A stretch of DNA of 64,000 nt from Rheum nobile (Eukaryota; Streptophyta; Magnoliopsida; Caryophyllales; Polygonaceae): NCBI GenBank assembly GCA_027886185.1, contig WOAB01000317.1, positions 992,001 to 1,056,000 on the forward strand. Reading direction: 5' to 3'. Made by a program: the position numbers and the translations under genes. The notes under the pieces are model-generated. The model was not told the origin of the DNA and searched no databases. It worked only from the letters and a program-made list of their open reading frames with translations. Numbering within the stretch: position 1 is the stretch's first letter; every line of letters starts with the position of its first letter. This document shows, piece by piece, positions 11,724 through 23,849 of the stretch.

Positions 11724-12497
11724 TTAATTATGACATGGAGGGTGAACTCTTGGGGGTGCATAGTCTAGGGTAAGCTCGGGATCATGCGACATTCCTCTCT
11801 TCTTCTTCTTCCTCCTCCTCTGCTGTGGCAAACGCCACGAAACCGTCACCGGGTTTTGTGCACCACTCAAATTGTCTTGAGATTTCACCATCTTGTTGTG
11901 ATCCTTCTTAATTGGTTCAAGTACTGGTCCAGATTTTGTAGCTTGTTGTTCTTGATCCTTCTTATCACCTTCAACATTGATCTCTTGATCGCTTTCGGAT
12001 AGTGTAATGCTGCTTTTTTGTTGTTCCCTTAACAACGTAGCTTTCTCTTTTGAAGGAATATCTGTGTTTTTGGCCTTTGTCCCATCATCATTCTGCAATA
12101 AATTAAGAAGATATAGATTTCTAAGTTGTAATCAATGCAGATTCTATATGATCAAAACTAACTAAATTTAATCACCCTTTATTTGAATTTGTACATAAAA
12201 ATACTTTGCCACCTATTTCACTCTTTGTACACCATAAGAAGGGAAGCTAATTAAAGGGTGATCTACGTACGTTAGTTCTTATATATATTTTTGTGATAAG
12301 AGATGATATATATATATAGATTGATCAATGCAATTGTTAGTAACACAAACCTTATGAGAAAGATTGAGAAGCAGCTGCCTTTTATCTTGTGCTGCAGGAT
12401 CCTTGCTACGTGGAACGACTCGGAGATGGCGAGCGCTAGAGGCTTGCAGTGAAAGTAACTGCAGAATGCAAACAAGAGAGAAACAAGTGATGGACAT
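11724..12497 (-). CDS. RGF/GOLVEN/CLEL secreted peptide hormone precursor
   Basis: Two exons on the minus strand: exon 1 is 12351-12497 (49 codons, donor GTTTGT) and exon 2 is 11724-12092 (acceptor TTGCAG), giving 171 residues. The N-terminus is a signal peptide (MSITCFSLVCILQLLSLQASS, shown by its hydrophobic core), followed by ARHLR, which resembles the RxLx subtilase cleavage sites reported for GOLVEN precursors. A long, poorly conserved, charged middle follows, with a basic run QQRRRKKKKR. The extreme C-terminus is DYAPPRVHPPCHN, fitting the mature root meristem growth factor pattern DY-x2-P-x2-(H)-PP-x-HN. The Asp-Tyr start is the tyrosylprotein sulfotransferase target in this family. 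Known role: mature peptides are perceived by RGI/RGFR receptor kinases and control PLETHORA gradients, root meristem size and gravitropism. The Cys two residues before the final HN is unusual; Arg, Ile or Lys is common there. The precise family member cannot be assigned. Confidence 0.88.
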
Positions 12498-12587
12498 GCT
12501 CTAAATCGATCGATTAATGTAAGTCAAAATAGGCAATGAAAAGTTTTAGGGTTGGTGTTAGTTTGGAGGGTAGAGGAGAGAGATGAG

Positions 12588-12599
12588 CATATATAATAG
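12588..12599 (-). promoter_or_regulatory. Probable TATA box of the RGF-type gene
   Basis: On the minus strand this reads CTATTATATATG. It lies about 91 bases upstream of the start codon, which would give a 5' UTR of about 60 bases. This is inferred from position and composition only. Confidence 0.45.
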
Positions 12600-13755
12600 G
12601 AGTAAGAGCTAGAAGATTAGAGGAGGAGGGGAAGATGGGCAATAAATGGTGGGTTTTGAAGATGTTCTTCGGAAGAACATGGTGGGTACAATATCTAGCT
12701 TTGAATTGTGTTGATGAGGGGGGGAAATTAATCGGAGAAATTCTAGTTATGGGTCAATTAATGTGCCCTCCTATATGTCTTCCTCCACTCACATGAATAG
12801 TACAATTGGGACCCAGATTGATGAGGAAACTCAAACCCTCACCAGGCCAGAGAAAGAGAACAAACTTCATTATATACTACTCAATTTATCATATAAATAA
12901 TAAATTACCATATTTATATAGGTGAGAATAATGTGAGATGAGTCCCTTTTTTTTTAATAAAACCCTTTAAGTTGTACATGCACCTTAGAAACATTTTATT
13001 TAAAGAAAGAAATAACACTCTCACAAGTTTTATTGAAATAACAAAAAAGGCAAATTAGTAATCAAACAGAAAATAGACGATCATTTTCCTATCACATACG
13101 AAATCAATAACTTAAAGCATTCGAAATTATGAATTTCAAGTGAAATGACAAAAGAAACAATCAACAACATGAATATGATGTGTTTAAATCACCCAACTTA
13201 ATATATTAAATTGTATTAATCTTATAAAAATTTAGTGTGTGGATAACTCAATTGATCAGGCTATAGAAGTCATTTTTTTCGATAAGAAAAGAATTCAAAG
13301 TATCAGACAAACCTGGTAAATCGAGAGACCGAGAAACTCGATAGCCGGACAAACCGGCATGAAACACAATACAAGGACAAATGATAAAAAGAAAACAAAC
13401 TAATTGTAATGAAAGCTTAGATGATCCAGGAAAGGGGTGAAAAAGACACAAACGCGGGTGAGTAGAAACTAATGCAGCGTCGTGTAGCCGGGGAGCAAGC
13501 TAGCAGGAGGACTCTCTCCTGGGGAAGTGCGACGAAACTCCTGGGAATTTGCCCGTCACGAAGAGCCATCAAGAATCACACAACCACAACCTCATCCGGA
13601 ACACAAACTCGATCCAAAAGCCCAAGGTCAACTCCACACGAAGAGATGCTTCTTATAACATGAAGTAAAGGTGTTGGTTGAACAATTTGATGTAATTGAG
13701 AGTTGTAAAAGTTATAAAAAGGAATAATTTTGGGGATTGAAAGTAACTGGGGATT
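12600..13755. other. RGF upstream region
   Basis: This is the 5' flank of the RGF gene up to the Copia insertion at 13761. The part from about 13300 to 13670 is less AT-rich and contains a short frame (13472-13663) with no recognisable domain; it may be a degraded repeat. The Copia element has separated this segment from whatever lay beyond it. Confidence 0.5.
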
Positions 13756-13760
13756 GAAAG

Positions 13761-14563
<803 letters not shown>

Positions 14564-14703
14564 ATTTGCCCTCTTGATTTTCTAAGACATACAGTGCCTA
14601 GTCCTAACTGTAGAACACAACTAATTTCCAACGGGACTAGGAGCAGAGTTTGGACATCTCAACCATCGTCGGCCATTTATCTGAATTTGCCTTAAGGTAC
14701 ATC

Positions 14704-17355
14704 CTAGATGTGCAGCTGAGTCCTGCAAAATGCAAACTTATCAACAATCACAATTTTAGTACCAAAATCTGCAGGGTTTAGATCACCCTTAATCTTTTTA
14801 ACCATAATCTGTTTCTTTTCAACCAGATCACAGATAAAATGGTGCCTTACATCAATGTGTTTGGACCTCTCATGATACACAGGGTCCTTACACATATATA
14901 AAGCACTTTGGCTATCCATAAACAACTCAGGTAAGTATGAAGTGCAATGAATTTTATTTAGTATGCCAGTCAACCAAGTTCCTTCTTTTGCATCTTCTGT
15001 AGCTGCTATATACTCAGCTTTTGTGGATGACAAAGCCACAACAGACTGCTGCTGAGACTTCCAAGACACACAGTTACCTGCCCAAGTATAGAAGTAAGCA
15101 GTGGTAGACTTTCTAGTATCCTTATTACTAGCATAGTCAGAGTCTACAAACCCATATAACTCATTCCTAGAGGTATGTTCAGAGAATACTAAGCACATAT
15201 TTTTAGTACCACACATGTATCTCAGAACATATTTCATAGCAGTCCAATGAAGTTCACTAGGATTAGACATGAAACGACTTAGCACACTAATAGCAAAAGC
15301 CAGGTCAGGCCTAGTGCACAACATAGCATACATGACAGAGCCCACAACCGAATCATAAGGAATTTTAGACATCTTTTCTATGTCAGCACTGGTTTTGGGA
15401 CAATTTTCTCTGGAGAGCTCTAAGTGCCCTCCTAAGGGTATAGATATAGGTTTAGAATTATCCATATTAAACCTATCAAGTACTTTCTGTGCATAATCAT
15501 TCTGAGAAAGCCACATCAGTTTTTTCTTTCTATCTCTAATGATTTTTATCCCTAGGATTCTCTTAGCAACACCCAAGTCCTTCGTGTCAAAATGTAATTT
15601 AAGATCCCTTTTCACTCCAGAAAGCAGAACTTTAGAATTACACATCAATAAGATATCATCCACATACAGTAACACATACAGAGGGGATGCGGACTTAACA
15701 TTTTTAAAGTACAAACATGTATCATAACTGCTTCTTAGGAAGCCTAACTTTTTCATGCAAGAATCAAACTTTAGGTTCTACTGTCTAGGTGAATGTTTTA
15801 AAATTGATTTCTTAAGTAAGCATGCATAGTCAGGTTTATTCTTGTCAATGAAACCCTTAGGCTGTCTCATATAGATAGTTTCATTTAGGTCTCCATGCAA
15901 GAAAGCAGTTTTTACATCCATTTGTTCCAAGTCCCAGTCAAACACAGTGCACATAGCAACCAATAATCTCATGGTTTTGTATTTCACTACATGGGCAAAT
16001 ATATCAGTATAGTCCACCCCTTCCCTTTGAGTGAAACCTTTAGCCACTAGTCTAGCTTTAAACCTAGGAGGTTCATTAGTAGTGGTGCCCTCTTTTAGCT
16101 TATAGATCCATTTACAGTCAACAAGCTTAGCATTTTCAGGTTTGGGCACTAAAGTCCAAGTCTTATTTTTCAACATAGAGTCAATTTCATCATGCATAGC
16201 ACTCAGCCAGTTTTTAGCATGCTTACAGTTTATAGCCTGTTCATATGTATCTGGAGTATAAGAGTTGGCAATCACATCAGCAGTCAGAAAAGCATATTCA
16301 ATGAGGTTCACATAATCAGTGTGGTAGATATACTCAACAATATTGGAAGAAAATTTCTTATTTGGAATTCTAAGCCTTGGAGCTCTATCCCTAGTTAGTT
16401 GGTAGTTATCCAGTTCATGCATGCCAGGAGTTTCACTTTCCATTCTATTTTCATGCATATCTGAAGACTGAATACTAGTTGAAGAGTTAGAATTTTCTTC
16501 CTTGTTTTCCTTCCCTAATTGTTGTGTATTATCTGCTCCCAGCATCTGATTGTCATGCCCTTCATTTGAACCTTCTCTGGATTCACTAGAGCTGGCTTGC
16601 ACTCCACTGGTGCCTCTGCTGGGTTCACTCTCTGACATGGTGTATTGACCAATGTCAAATTCCTCTTCATCTGGCATGTTGGGTTATGTTGGTGTATAGA
16701 AGTGCCTTGGTGGTGTGATTTCACCATCTTGATCTTCTGGGGTACCTGTCATCTTGGTTCCAGTTGTTAGAACATTCTTGAAATGAAAATCATTTTCATT
16801 AAAAGTAACACTCCTAGCAATGATCACCTTGTATCCATGAGGTTGTACAAGGAGTAGTCTGTACCCCTTTACACCTTCCGGATATCCTAGCATCACACAC
16901 TTCTGAGCCCTAGGTTTCAACTTACCCTGTGTAATTTGAGAGTAAGTTGTGCAACCAAAAGCCCTTAAGTGTATGAGACTTGGTTTCTTTCCTGTCCACA
17001 TTTCTTGTGGGGTTTTGAAACCTATGACAGATGATGGTGATCTATTTATGAGATAGGCTGTTGTCATTACAACCTCACCCCAGAGAGAGTGTTTAATACC
17101 TGAGCTAACTAGCATGCATCTAGTCTTTTCTAGCAAGGTCCTATTCATTCTTTCAGCTGTTCCATTTTATTGTGGAGTACCAGGCACAGTTAAGTGTCTT
17201 TTTACTCCATTTTTATGACAGTACTCATTGAACTCATGATTGCAAAATTCTAAGCCATTATCAGTTCTAAGACATTTAAGTTTCTGACCACTTTGGTTTT
17301 CAACGGCATATTTCCAAGTTTTGAAAGCAGTAAAAGCTTCATCTTTAGATTTCAT
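14704..17355 (-). pseudogene. Copia integrase C-terminal part, reverse transcriptase and RNase H, with three stops
   Basis: One minus-strand frame runs from 17355 to 14704, broken only by stops at 17164-17166, 16684-16686 and 15778-15780. In order: integrase core with LRTDNGLEF and AERMNRTL (the first stop falls between PQ and NGTAERM); the connecting Ser/Glu-rich linker; RT with KARLVAKGFTQREGVDYTD and DVKTAFLHGDL; the catalytic LLYVDDILL; and RNase H with SDYASNKDTRKSTTAYFY and ALSSTKAEYIAAT, plus the C-terminal KHIDVRHHFI. The third stop replaces the Trp after SPRQ, and two residues of the usual Y-G-L-K block just before it are missing. No functional product is expected. Confidence 0.93.
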
Positions 17356-17683
17356 AAGATAAAGCCAAACTTTCCTAGAGTAATGATCAATGAAAGATAT
17401 AAAATATCTCTTACCTCCTATAGTATTTACCTGTGCAGGTCCCCAAAGATCTGAGTGTACATACTCAAGGGGTTTGCTGGCAACATAAGAGGATCTAGTA
17501 AAGGAATCATTAGTCTTTTTTCCAAATATGCAATCTTCACAGAAACTTAAATCACAAGTTTTTTTTTTTCAATTAAACCATGTTTATGCAAATGGCTCAG
17601 ACCCTTATTACCTATGTGCCCCATTCTGCTATGCCAGATTTTAGTTTGGTCCAAGGTCAAACAACTATCAACAGTGGAGAGAT

Positions 17684-18334
17684 TTAATTCAGGTGAATAA
17701 TAACATGATATAACCAACCCTTCTTAATTCCCTTAATAAGAGTGGTCCCATTCTTGATAACTTCTCTTATGCCATTGTGATGAGTAATTATTTGACACTT
17801 AAGATCATCAAACACAGATTCTGACAACAGATTTCTTCTCAACTTATGAACCCATCTAACATTCTGTAAAACCCTAACTTTCCCATCATGCATGCAAAGA
17901 GGTACATTACCAACCCCTCTAATAGCTAAGGAACTATGGTCTCCTAACATGACTTTGCCCCGATCAAATTTAGTTAAGGAATTAAAGACATATTTATTAG
18001 AAGTAGCATGCATGGTACAACCATAGTCAAGAATCCATTCATCATCATGAGAAGAATCATAGCACACAAGCAATTCACAATCATAGTAACCTTGAGACTC
18101 AAACACAGAAGCAGAGTTCTCATTTCCAGATTTTTCAACATCTTCCTTTTTCTTTTTATAACAATCTTTGATGAAATGACCCAACTTACCACAGAAGAAA
18201 CATTTCTTTATTAGTTTCAGATGAAGACCCCACAGAATCCTTTTTATTCTCTTTATCCTTTTTAGGTTTGAACTTCTTCTTACCTTTGCCATTATCCATA
18301 AGAGCCTCCCCTTTAGTGTCAGGTTTGGTTCCAT
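17684..18334 (-). pseudogene. Copia gag zinc knuckle, protease and pre-integrase segment
   Basis: The frame contains the CCHC knuckle CFFCGKLGHFIKDC, then the aspartic protease segment WILDYGCTMHATSNK, and then the GAG-pre-integrase lead-in. The protease active-site triad is normally D-S/T-G; here it reads D-Y-G, which should abolish activity. The frame differs from both the gag start and the later integrase frame, so frameshifts lie on each side. A further piece of pre-integrase (plus-strand 17356-17680) can be followed only by changing frame and contains a poly-T run near 17562. Confidence 0.85.
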
Positions 18335-18902
18335 TTTTAGTTTTGAAAACTTTCAAGGACTCATTCTTTTCAGTTATGAACTCTATGATCTTTTCAGTGG
18401 TTAGACTTTCATTTCCATACTGTATGACATCCTTAAAATTATCAAACTGACTAGGCAAGGCATTTAACAGAAGGACAGCTTGGTGAGTTTCTGCTATTTT
18501 GTCTTTACATCTTTCTAAGTCCTGAGTCATCTTCAGAAATTTATCTAGGTTCTCATTCAAAGTCGGGTTTGTGTCGATTTTAAATGTAAACAACCTACAT
18601 AATAGAGAAATCCTAGAAGGCATGGACTTAGTCAAATATCGAGATTCTAAGGCATCCCATAAAGATTGAGCAGTAGTAAATGTTACCACTTGTCTGGCAA
18701 CATCCTCAGACAATCTTATCATGATTTCTGCATGTGCCTGCTCATCCATTTCAATTTTCCTGGCTGCAAAAGTCTCAGCCAAGTAGTCACCCTTTATTGC
18801 CTTTTGACATTTTTCCTTCACCAGTATGGCCTTCATCTTCACTTGCCACATTGCAAAATCTAAAGAGCCATCGAAGGGTTTCATTCTATAGTTCTCAGCC
18901 AT
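18186..18902 (-). pseudogene. Copia gag (capsid/nucleocapsid N-terminal part)
   Basis: The frame starts MAENYRMKPFDGSLDFAMWQ, a classic Copia gag opening (F-D-G...W...M). It continues through the UBN2/retrotrans_gag-like helical region, with LWDALESRYLTKSMPSRISL and LLNALPSQFDNFKDVI. It then shifts frame just where the basic linker leads to the CCHC knuckle in the overlapping frame. The start codon lies about 450 bases inside the 5' LTR boundary. Confidence 0.88.
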
Positions 18903-19337
18903 TTGTACCTAACAAAAACACACAAGTTAGTAGGTAACTATGAATTTACTAAAGAAAGAACAAAAGACAACAGCACATGCACAACTGTACTCAAGAAATC
19001 CCTCTAAGAATATCAATATATATCAGAGAGAGATTCAATTAGCAACTCTAGAGGTTGCTAATTTAATCAAGATCAGAAAGAACTAGAGAATGAGCAATAT
19101 TCACCAGTTCACACTGGAAACAGAAATCATAGGTTACACAAAACCCTAATTTCAAGAACTAAGCATGCATGAAATAGATTCAACTAAAAAGAACAAGAAA
19201 CATGCATAAACAAGGAGAATCAATCGAGTCAAGAAGCGGAAGCAAGACTAAGAAATTTCAACAAAGCAACAAGCAAGACCCTAAGCTGTAGATCCAAAAT
19301 CACACAAGATCCAGAAACTACACAACTCAGAGAGAAA

Positions 19338-19349
19338 GCTCTGATACCA
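19338..19349 (-). other. Primer binding site of Copia element (initiator Met-tRNA)
   Basis: The minus strand reads TGGTATCAGAGC, three bases inside the 5' LTR. This is the standard Copia PBS matching the 3' end of plant initiator Met-tRNA. Confidence 0.9.
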
Positions 19350-19352
19350 ATC

Positions 19353-20056
19353 TGTGAAGGGGACTCAACCAGATTCAAACCAAAACAGTAAACAAGATCG
19401 ACACAACGGTTTTTAACGAGGTTCGGACAAAGCCTACTCCTCGTGGCCTCAAGTACGAGAGCCAAATCTACTAAGTATGTCAAAGGGTTACAAGAGAGCA
19501 CAATTCAGACTTCACACACAGATCACAAAGAAAAGGTTATAACAAGTAGAAACAACTCCCTTTAGCCAAAACGAGATCGCCGGCCACCAGCGAGACACTG
19601 CCACCGAGCACCTCGAAGCTACACACCGTGCAACCCCTCTGGGAACCTTCTTCTGGAGCAAGACCATTGTCTTCTCCTTATACTTCTCACTTGCAATGGA
19701 CTTGCAGGAGAAGATCGAACACGCCTTCGCAAGAACACACAAGAGAAGCAACCTCTCTGGATCTCTCTCTCTCTCTGTGTGAATCAAGCAAAGCGGCAAG
19801 GAATTAAGAAGCTAAGTGCAGAATAGGGTTTCAGAGAAACCCTTATATACTCAAGGCATCAGTTGGGACACACGAAGCTCCAGTTTCCTCAAGCGGGTCG
19901 GGTCTAGGGCAGTCGGCTCCTCCTCTGGGTTATAGGCCTAATTTCTACAGAATAGGCTTAATATAAAACAGGCCCAAATGCCTATTCTAATGATCTGTTA
20001 CATATGAAGTCCGAATAATACATAGATAATTTCCAACTTAGGAAATCACCATTACA
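19353..20056 (-). repeat. 5' LTR of the minus-strand Copia element
   Basis: A 704-bp copy matching 13761-14563, with TG...CA termini. It contains the ancestral short CT tract. The 5-bp duplication GAAAG follows at 20057. Confidence 0.93.
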
Positions 20057-20061
20057 GAAAG

Positions 20062-20980
20062 TAACTGGGAGTTATCCATCCAAAATAGAAACTATAAAAG
20101 TCATTTTGTTTATGATAAGTGGAGTGAACCACCATTCAATCAGATAAAACAGAAAAAGATAAGGTAAAGCAATTAAGCAAAGTAGGAGTATTATTAATGC
20201 AATTAACTAGTTAAGAATTAGTCATTGAGATGGAGGATGGGATATGAATGTAATTAGGAAGAAGGTAGGGGTAATAAAAAAGAAAGGGTGTGGAAACCAA
20301 TGTGGCTCAACTTGGTTGTCTTGGAGCTGACTCTGCACATCGAGGACTATTTTCTACGACTAACGAGTTGCATGCATGGCTTTGCAATTAGCATCGATCG
20401 ATCCCCCCCTTCACCTCGTTTTACTTAATTCACTTTTGGGCTCTTCTCTATGCACTTACTCATCTCACGCTCCACGCACGCGCCACCTCTTCCAATGTAA
20501 TTAAGTGTAACTCATATTAGTTAGTTAGTTTTTTTGTTGTTGAAAAATTAGTTAGTTTTCTCTAACTTAGTTGTTAAAAACGATATTTTTCGCAAGTCCA
20601 TTCTTTTTTTATTGTAGTTGTCTCTAGCTTTCTATGGATCAAAAAACAATTACATGCATTATTTTTTCGATCTTACGAAATATTTAATATTGATCACTAC
20701 CTTTTTTTAGCTTGTGAATGGATAATTTAAGTAAAATAGTTAATATAAATAAATTTCAATAACAATTCTATATTAAATGCATATTGAAAATCTAATAAAA
20801 TAATACACAAATTTGATCAAAATTCAAGTATTAAAACAACACTTAAGATACATTTTTAGAGTCCACTATGACATGAGATTGGATAATCAATTTCTAAACT
20901 AGATAAGAAAATATCTTTATTTTCAATGAATTTATACAAAATATCAATCTAAGTGGTCAAATTTATTGAGTGCGGTTCCG
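20062..20980. other. Intergenic
   Basis: No gene was seen. This is the original flank of the Copia insertion. The sequence right after the element (GAAAGTAACTGGGAG) resembles the sequence just before it (GAAAGTAACTGGGGATTGAAAG), so a short direct repeat existed at the target site. Confidence 0.6.
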
Positions 20981-20981
20981 G

Positions 20982-21192
20982 TGCGGAGCACTCTTCCCGT
21001 GCGGACGTGCGGACATGCACTATAGGGCCTTATTTGTGCACTTTTGCAAAAAAAATTGAAAAATGCTTGGAAAAAAATTTAAAAAAGATTTTTTTATTTT
21101 TTTTGAAAAAGTGCACAAATAAAACGTTAAAGTGTATAAATAAGACCCAAAAGTACATGCTCCGTACGTCCGCACGGAAAGAGTGCTCCGCA
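20982..21192. mobile_element. Short foldback MITE
   Basis: Two arms of about 85 bp pair with each other: TGCGGAGCACTCTTCCCGTG at the left and the inverted counterpart at the right (GCACGGAAAGAGTGCTCCGCA). The pairing continues through the TTATTTGTGCACTTTT segments. The centre is a poly-A/T-rich spacer. No coding capacity and no clear target duplication. The superfamily is not assigned. Confidence 0.8.
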
Positions 21193-21199
21193 TATGATC

Positions 21200-22055
21200 C
21201 AAATTCCAAATTTATTTATTTATTTTTAGAAAAACTGATCATACGAAGGGAGAGCATAGACACTTTGAACCGTCTCTTCTCTATGTACAGATTTGCGTAT
21301 TAATGAATGGGACCCACGCGATTAAATTTGTCCCTTAAGGCTTCACGTAGGTAGGGACAAAGTTGTTGATCCGGGACACAGAAGCCACTCCCAAGTCCAC
21401 CGTTGTCCCCTGCACCCTGCGACACGAGATCGTGACCCCCTCCTCTTCCCAAAACCGCCATTACCGGCCACCCCTGCCACGTGGGATCTTGCCCCACCTC
21501 ATCTCTACCTTTGCTAATTAACCATAAAATCAGATTTAATTTACTACTCTCTCTTTACACGCTCGATCATTCGCTTCCATCGATTTTTCTCATATACTGT
21601 ATGTTGTGTTGTACCTCCAATACACCTGCTAATTGGATTAGACGGGTCGGATTCGAATTGAGTCAAATTGAATTCGGATCAAATCGAGTTTAAGTTGACT
21701 GAGACGTTAAAATTTTTCGGGTCGATCGAGTCGGATAAATCTAAGTTTAGGTTGCCGATCGGATTATTAGTAGTTACGGAGTACTGTATATGTACACGCT
21801 TCTTTTGGCGCATTAGTACTCTTTCTTACTATAATTAAGGAGGTTTATATGAGATTTTGAACAGAAATAAGTGTTTAATCAAGACAAATGAGTGTCTAGT
21901 TACGGTTTGTCTAATCTATGTCTTAAATAGGAAATGATAAACTCATTTAAAAATAATAATTTTAAAAAAAAACATTATATATAATCAAAAATTTCTTATA
22001 TAAGAGATTTAATCTATGTCCTAAGGGTATAGGTTATAAATATCGTAGTAGTTAT
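21200..22055. other. Intergenic with a hAT-end-like fragment
   Basis: No gene was seen. Around 21635-21765 repeated GGGTCGGA/TCGAGT words resemble one end of the hAT-like elements at 25.5 kb; the matching other end was not found. A GC-richer island at 21300-21500 contains only short frames without domains. Confidence 0.5.
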
Positions 22056-22059
22056 ATAC

Positions 22060-23665
22060 TTTTTTTTGGTGAAAGGAGAGGCAGCACTCTCGCACGCTTT
22101 ATTGAACAAACCAAAAGGATTACATATAGGTCATGCGGGGGAAAACAACCCCACGCATATCATCCAAGAGAAAAGGCAAAACACTATTAAAAGGTTCATT
22201 AAAAACATGCAAACCAGTAGGAAAATCAAAAGCGACATTGGCTAAGTGGTCAGCGACCCTATTAGCCTCCCTGTAAATATGCCGGAACTGGACAACCTAG
22301 TCCCTACCAATAAAGCTCTGGCAAGACAACACCAGGCTAGCGAGCGGATGCGAAGGGCCGATCCGTCTAGAAATCAACCCAATAGAAAGAGCAGAATCCG
22401 ACTCAAGAATCACTCTACGACAACCCCTCTCCCAAGCGATGTGAAGCCCATGATGAATGCCCCAAAGTTCCGCCATCGGCACACTACACACACCAATGTT
22501 CTTCACGAACCCTCCAATCCAAACGCCCGCTGAATCACGCAACACTCCTCCAGCCGAAGTGATACCAAAAGGATCCCTCTTAGCCCCATCCGTATTGACC
22601 TTGATCCAACCATCAGCTGGCCTACACCAAGCCACCAATTGCTCATGCCGAGCACACGTGGCGGACTTGGCAGGACGCCCAGCCCAAACGTCGCTAAACT
22701 CCCTAGCCTGAGTGAGCAGGAAAGCAAGCCTGTCTTCCACCACCCGCACATCCTGAAAAATCCTCGCATTCCTCCACCGCCAAATCCACCAGAGGACAGT
22801 AGCGAAAAGAATATCCTGTCTCGCCCCCATATGCAGGGTGTACTCTCCTGTCAAACCCTTCCATGCCCACACCTCCGGCGTTTCATGGAAGAAACCAGTC
22901 ATATTCGCCCCCATCCTAGCCCGGAACAGCATCCACACCTCCCTCGCCCTAGCACAGTCCCGAAGCACATGTAAGAGCGATTCCTCCGCAGCACCACAGC
23001 TCGAGCACTGAGCAGTCGACGTCATGTGCCGCCTGGCTCTCTCCAAATTGGTGAGAACCTTGCCTTTAACGCAGAGCCAAAGGAAATGCCGTATACGCTC
23101 CGTCACCGGAATCTTCCAAATAACCTTGAACATGCGGGACGGGGTGGTAACACTAACCATGTTCTTGCGGATCTCCGCATACGCCGATGCGACTGTGTAT
23201 TCCCCGGTGGCGGAAAGATCCCACCGAAGCGAGTCAGCCAGACCGGGCACCAGGCGAGTGCCAACTGTCGACAGCTGCATGAGGATGCCGGTCGGAAGCA
23301 AATGACTGAACCGTTGCCACTCCCAGATTCCCGTGGACGCCAGGAAATCAGCCACCTTTCTATTTTGCAGATCCAGACCCACAGGGGAGGTGACAACCTC
23401 GATCAGAGGCCTCCGCCCAATCCACCGGTCTTCCCAGAATCTAATACACCTCCCATCCCCAACATTTCAGCCGGTGCCATGCTTCACAATACCCTGAAGC
23501 CCCCACACAATGCTCTTCCAGATGTAAGACCCACCAATAGAGTTAGAATGAACCAGTTCACTTCCAACCCGCTGCAACCGATACTTAGCATAAAGGAGCT
23601 CCCCCCAAATCCCAGCACTGTTATTCAGGAGGCGCCAACCCAGTTTACCCAAAATCGTCATGTTG
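22060..23665 (-). mobile_element. 5'-truncated L1-type LINE (3' end part)
   Basis: The minus strand carries the C-terminal part of an L1-like ORF2: the region after RT (23661-23467), the zinc-binding RT domain, an RNase H domain, a stop, a short 3' UTR and an A run (plus-strand T8 at about 22059). The N-terminal endonuclease and the catalytic RT are absent, typical of incomplete reverse transcription. I could not find a convincing target duplication. Confidence 0.88.
22120..23661 (-). pseudogene. LINE ORF2 C-terminus: zf-RVT and RNase H domains
   Basis: The reading frame 23382-22297 contains the zf-RVT region (FKVIWKIPVTERIRHFLWLC, then CSSCGAAEESLLHVLRDC). It is followed by a plant-type RNase H (WIKVNTDGAKRD, ELWGIHHGLHIAWERG and ILESDS, the D, E and D catalytic positions). 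The frame meets a TAG at 22297-22299, yet continues in frame behind it with FRHIYREANRVADHLANVAF, the normal end of this domain, to a true stop at 22120-22122. A separate preceding frame (23661-23467) carries GRLLNN/GELLYAKY-like sequence that usually links RT to zf-RVT. It is broken and not expected to be active. Confidence 0.88.
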
Positions 23666-23681
23666 GCTTCAAATGAACCAA

Positions 23682-23849
23682 TATCATTTTAAGATACAAG
23701 TAAGAAATGGTAAGTCAAATATGTTTCACTATCCCTCTTCCAGTTACAATAACACTATATAGAATAATATAATTTGATATTATATATGTACAAGGCACCG
23801 GAAAATACATAAATTATCATTTTAAGATACTAGTAAGAAATGGTAAGTT
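23682..23849. repeat. Direct repeat pair (about 35 bp, 133 bp apart)
   Basis: TATCATTTTAAGATAC followed by (A/T)AGTAAGAAATGGTAAGT occurs at 23682-23720 and again at 23815-23849. Origin unknown; it abuts the 5' side of the LINE. Confidence 0.7.

Noticed and set aside
22457..23676. Plus-strand frames opposite the LINE
   Set aside because: The minus strand has clear zf-RVT and RNase H motifs; the plus-strand frames have none.
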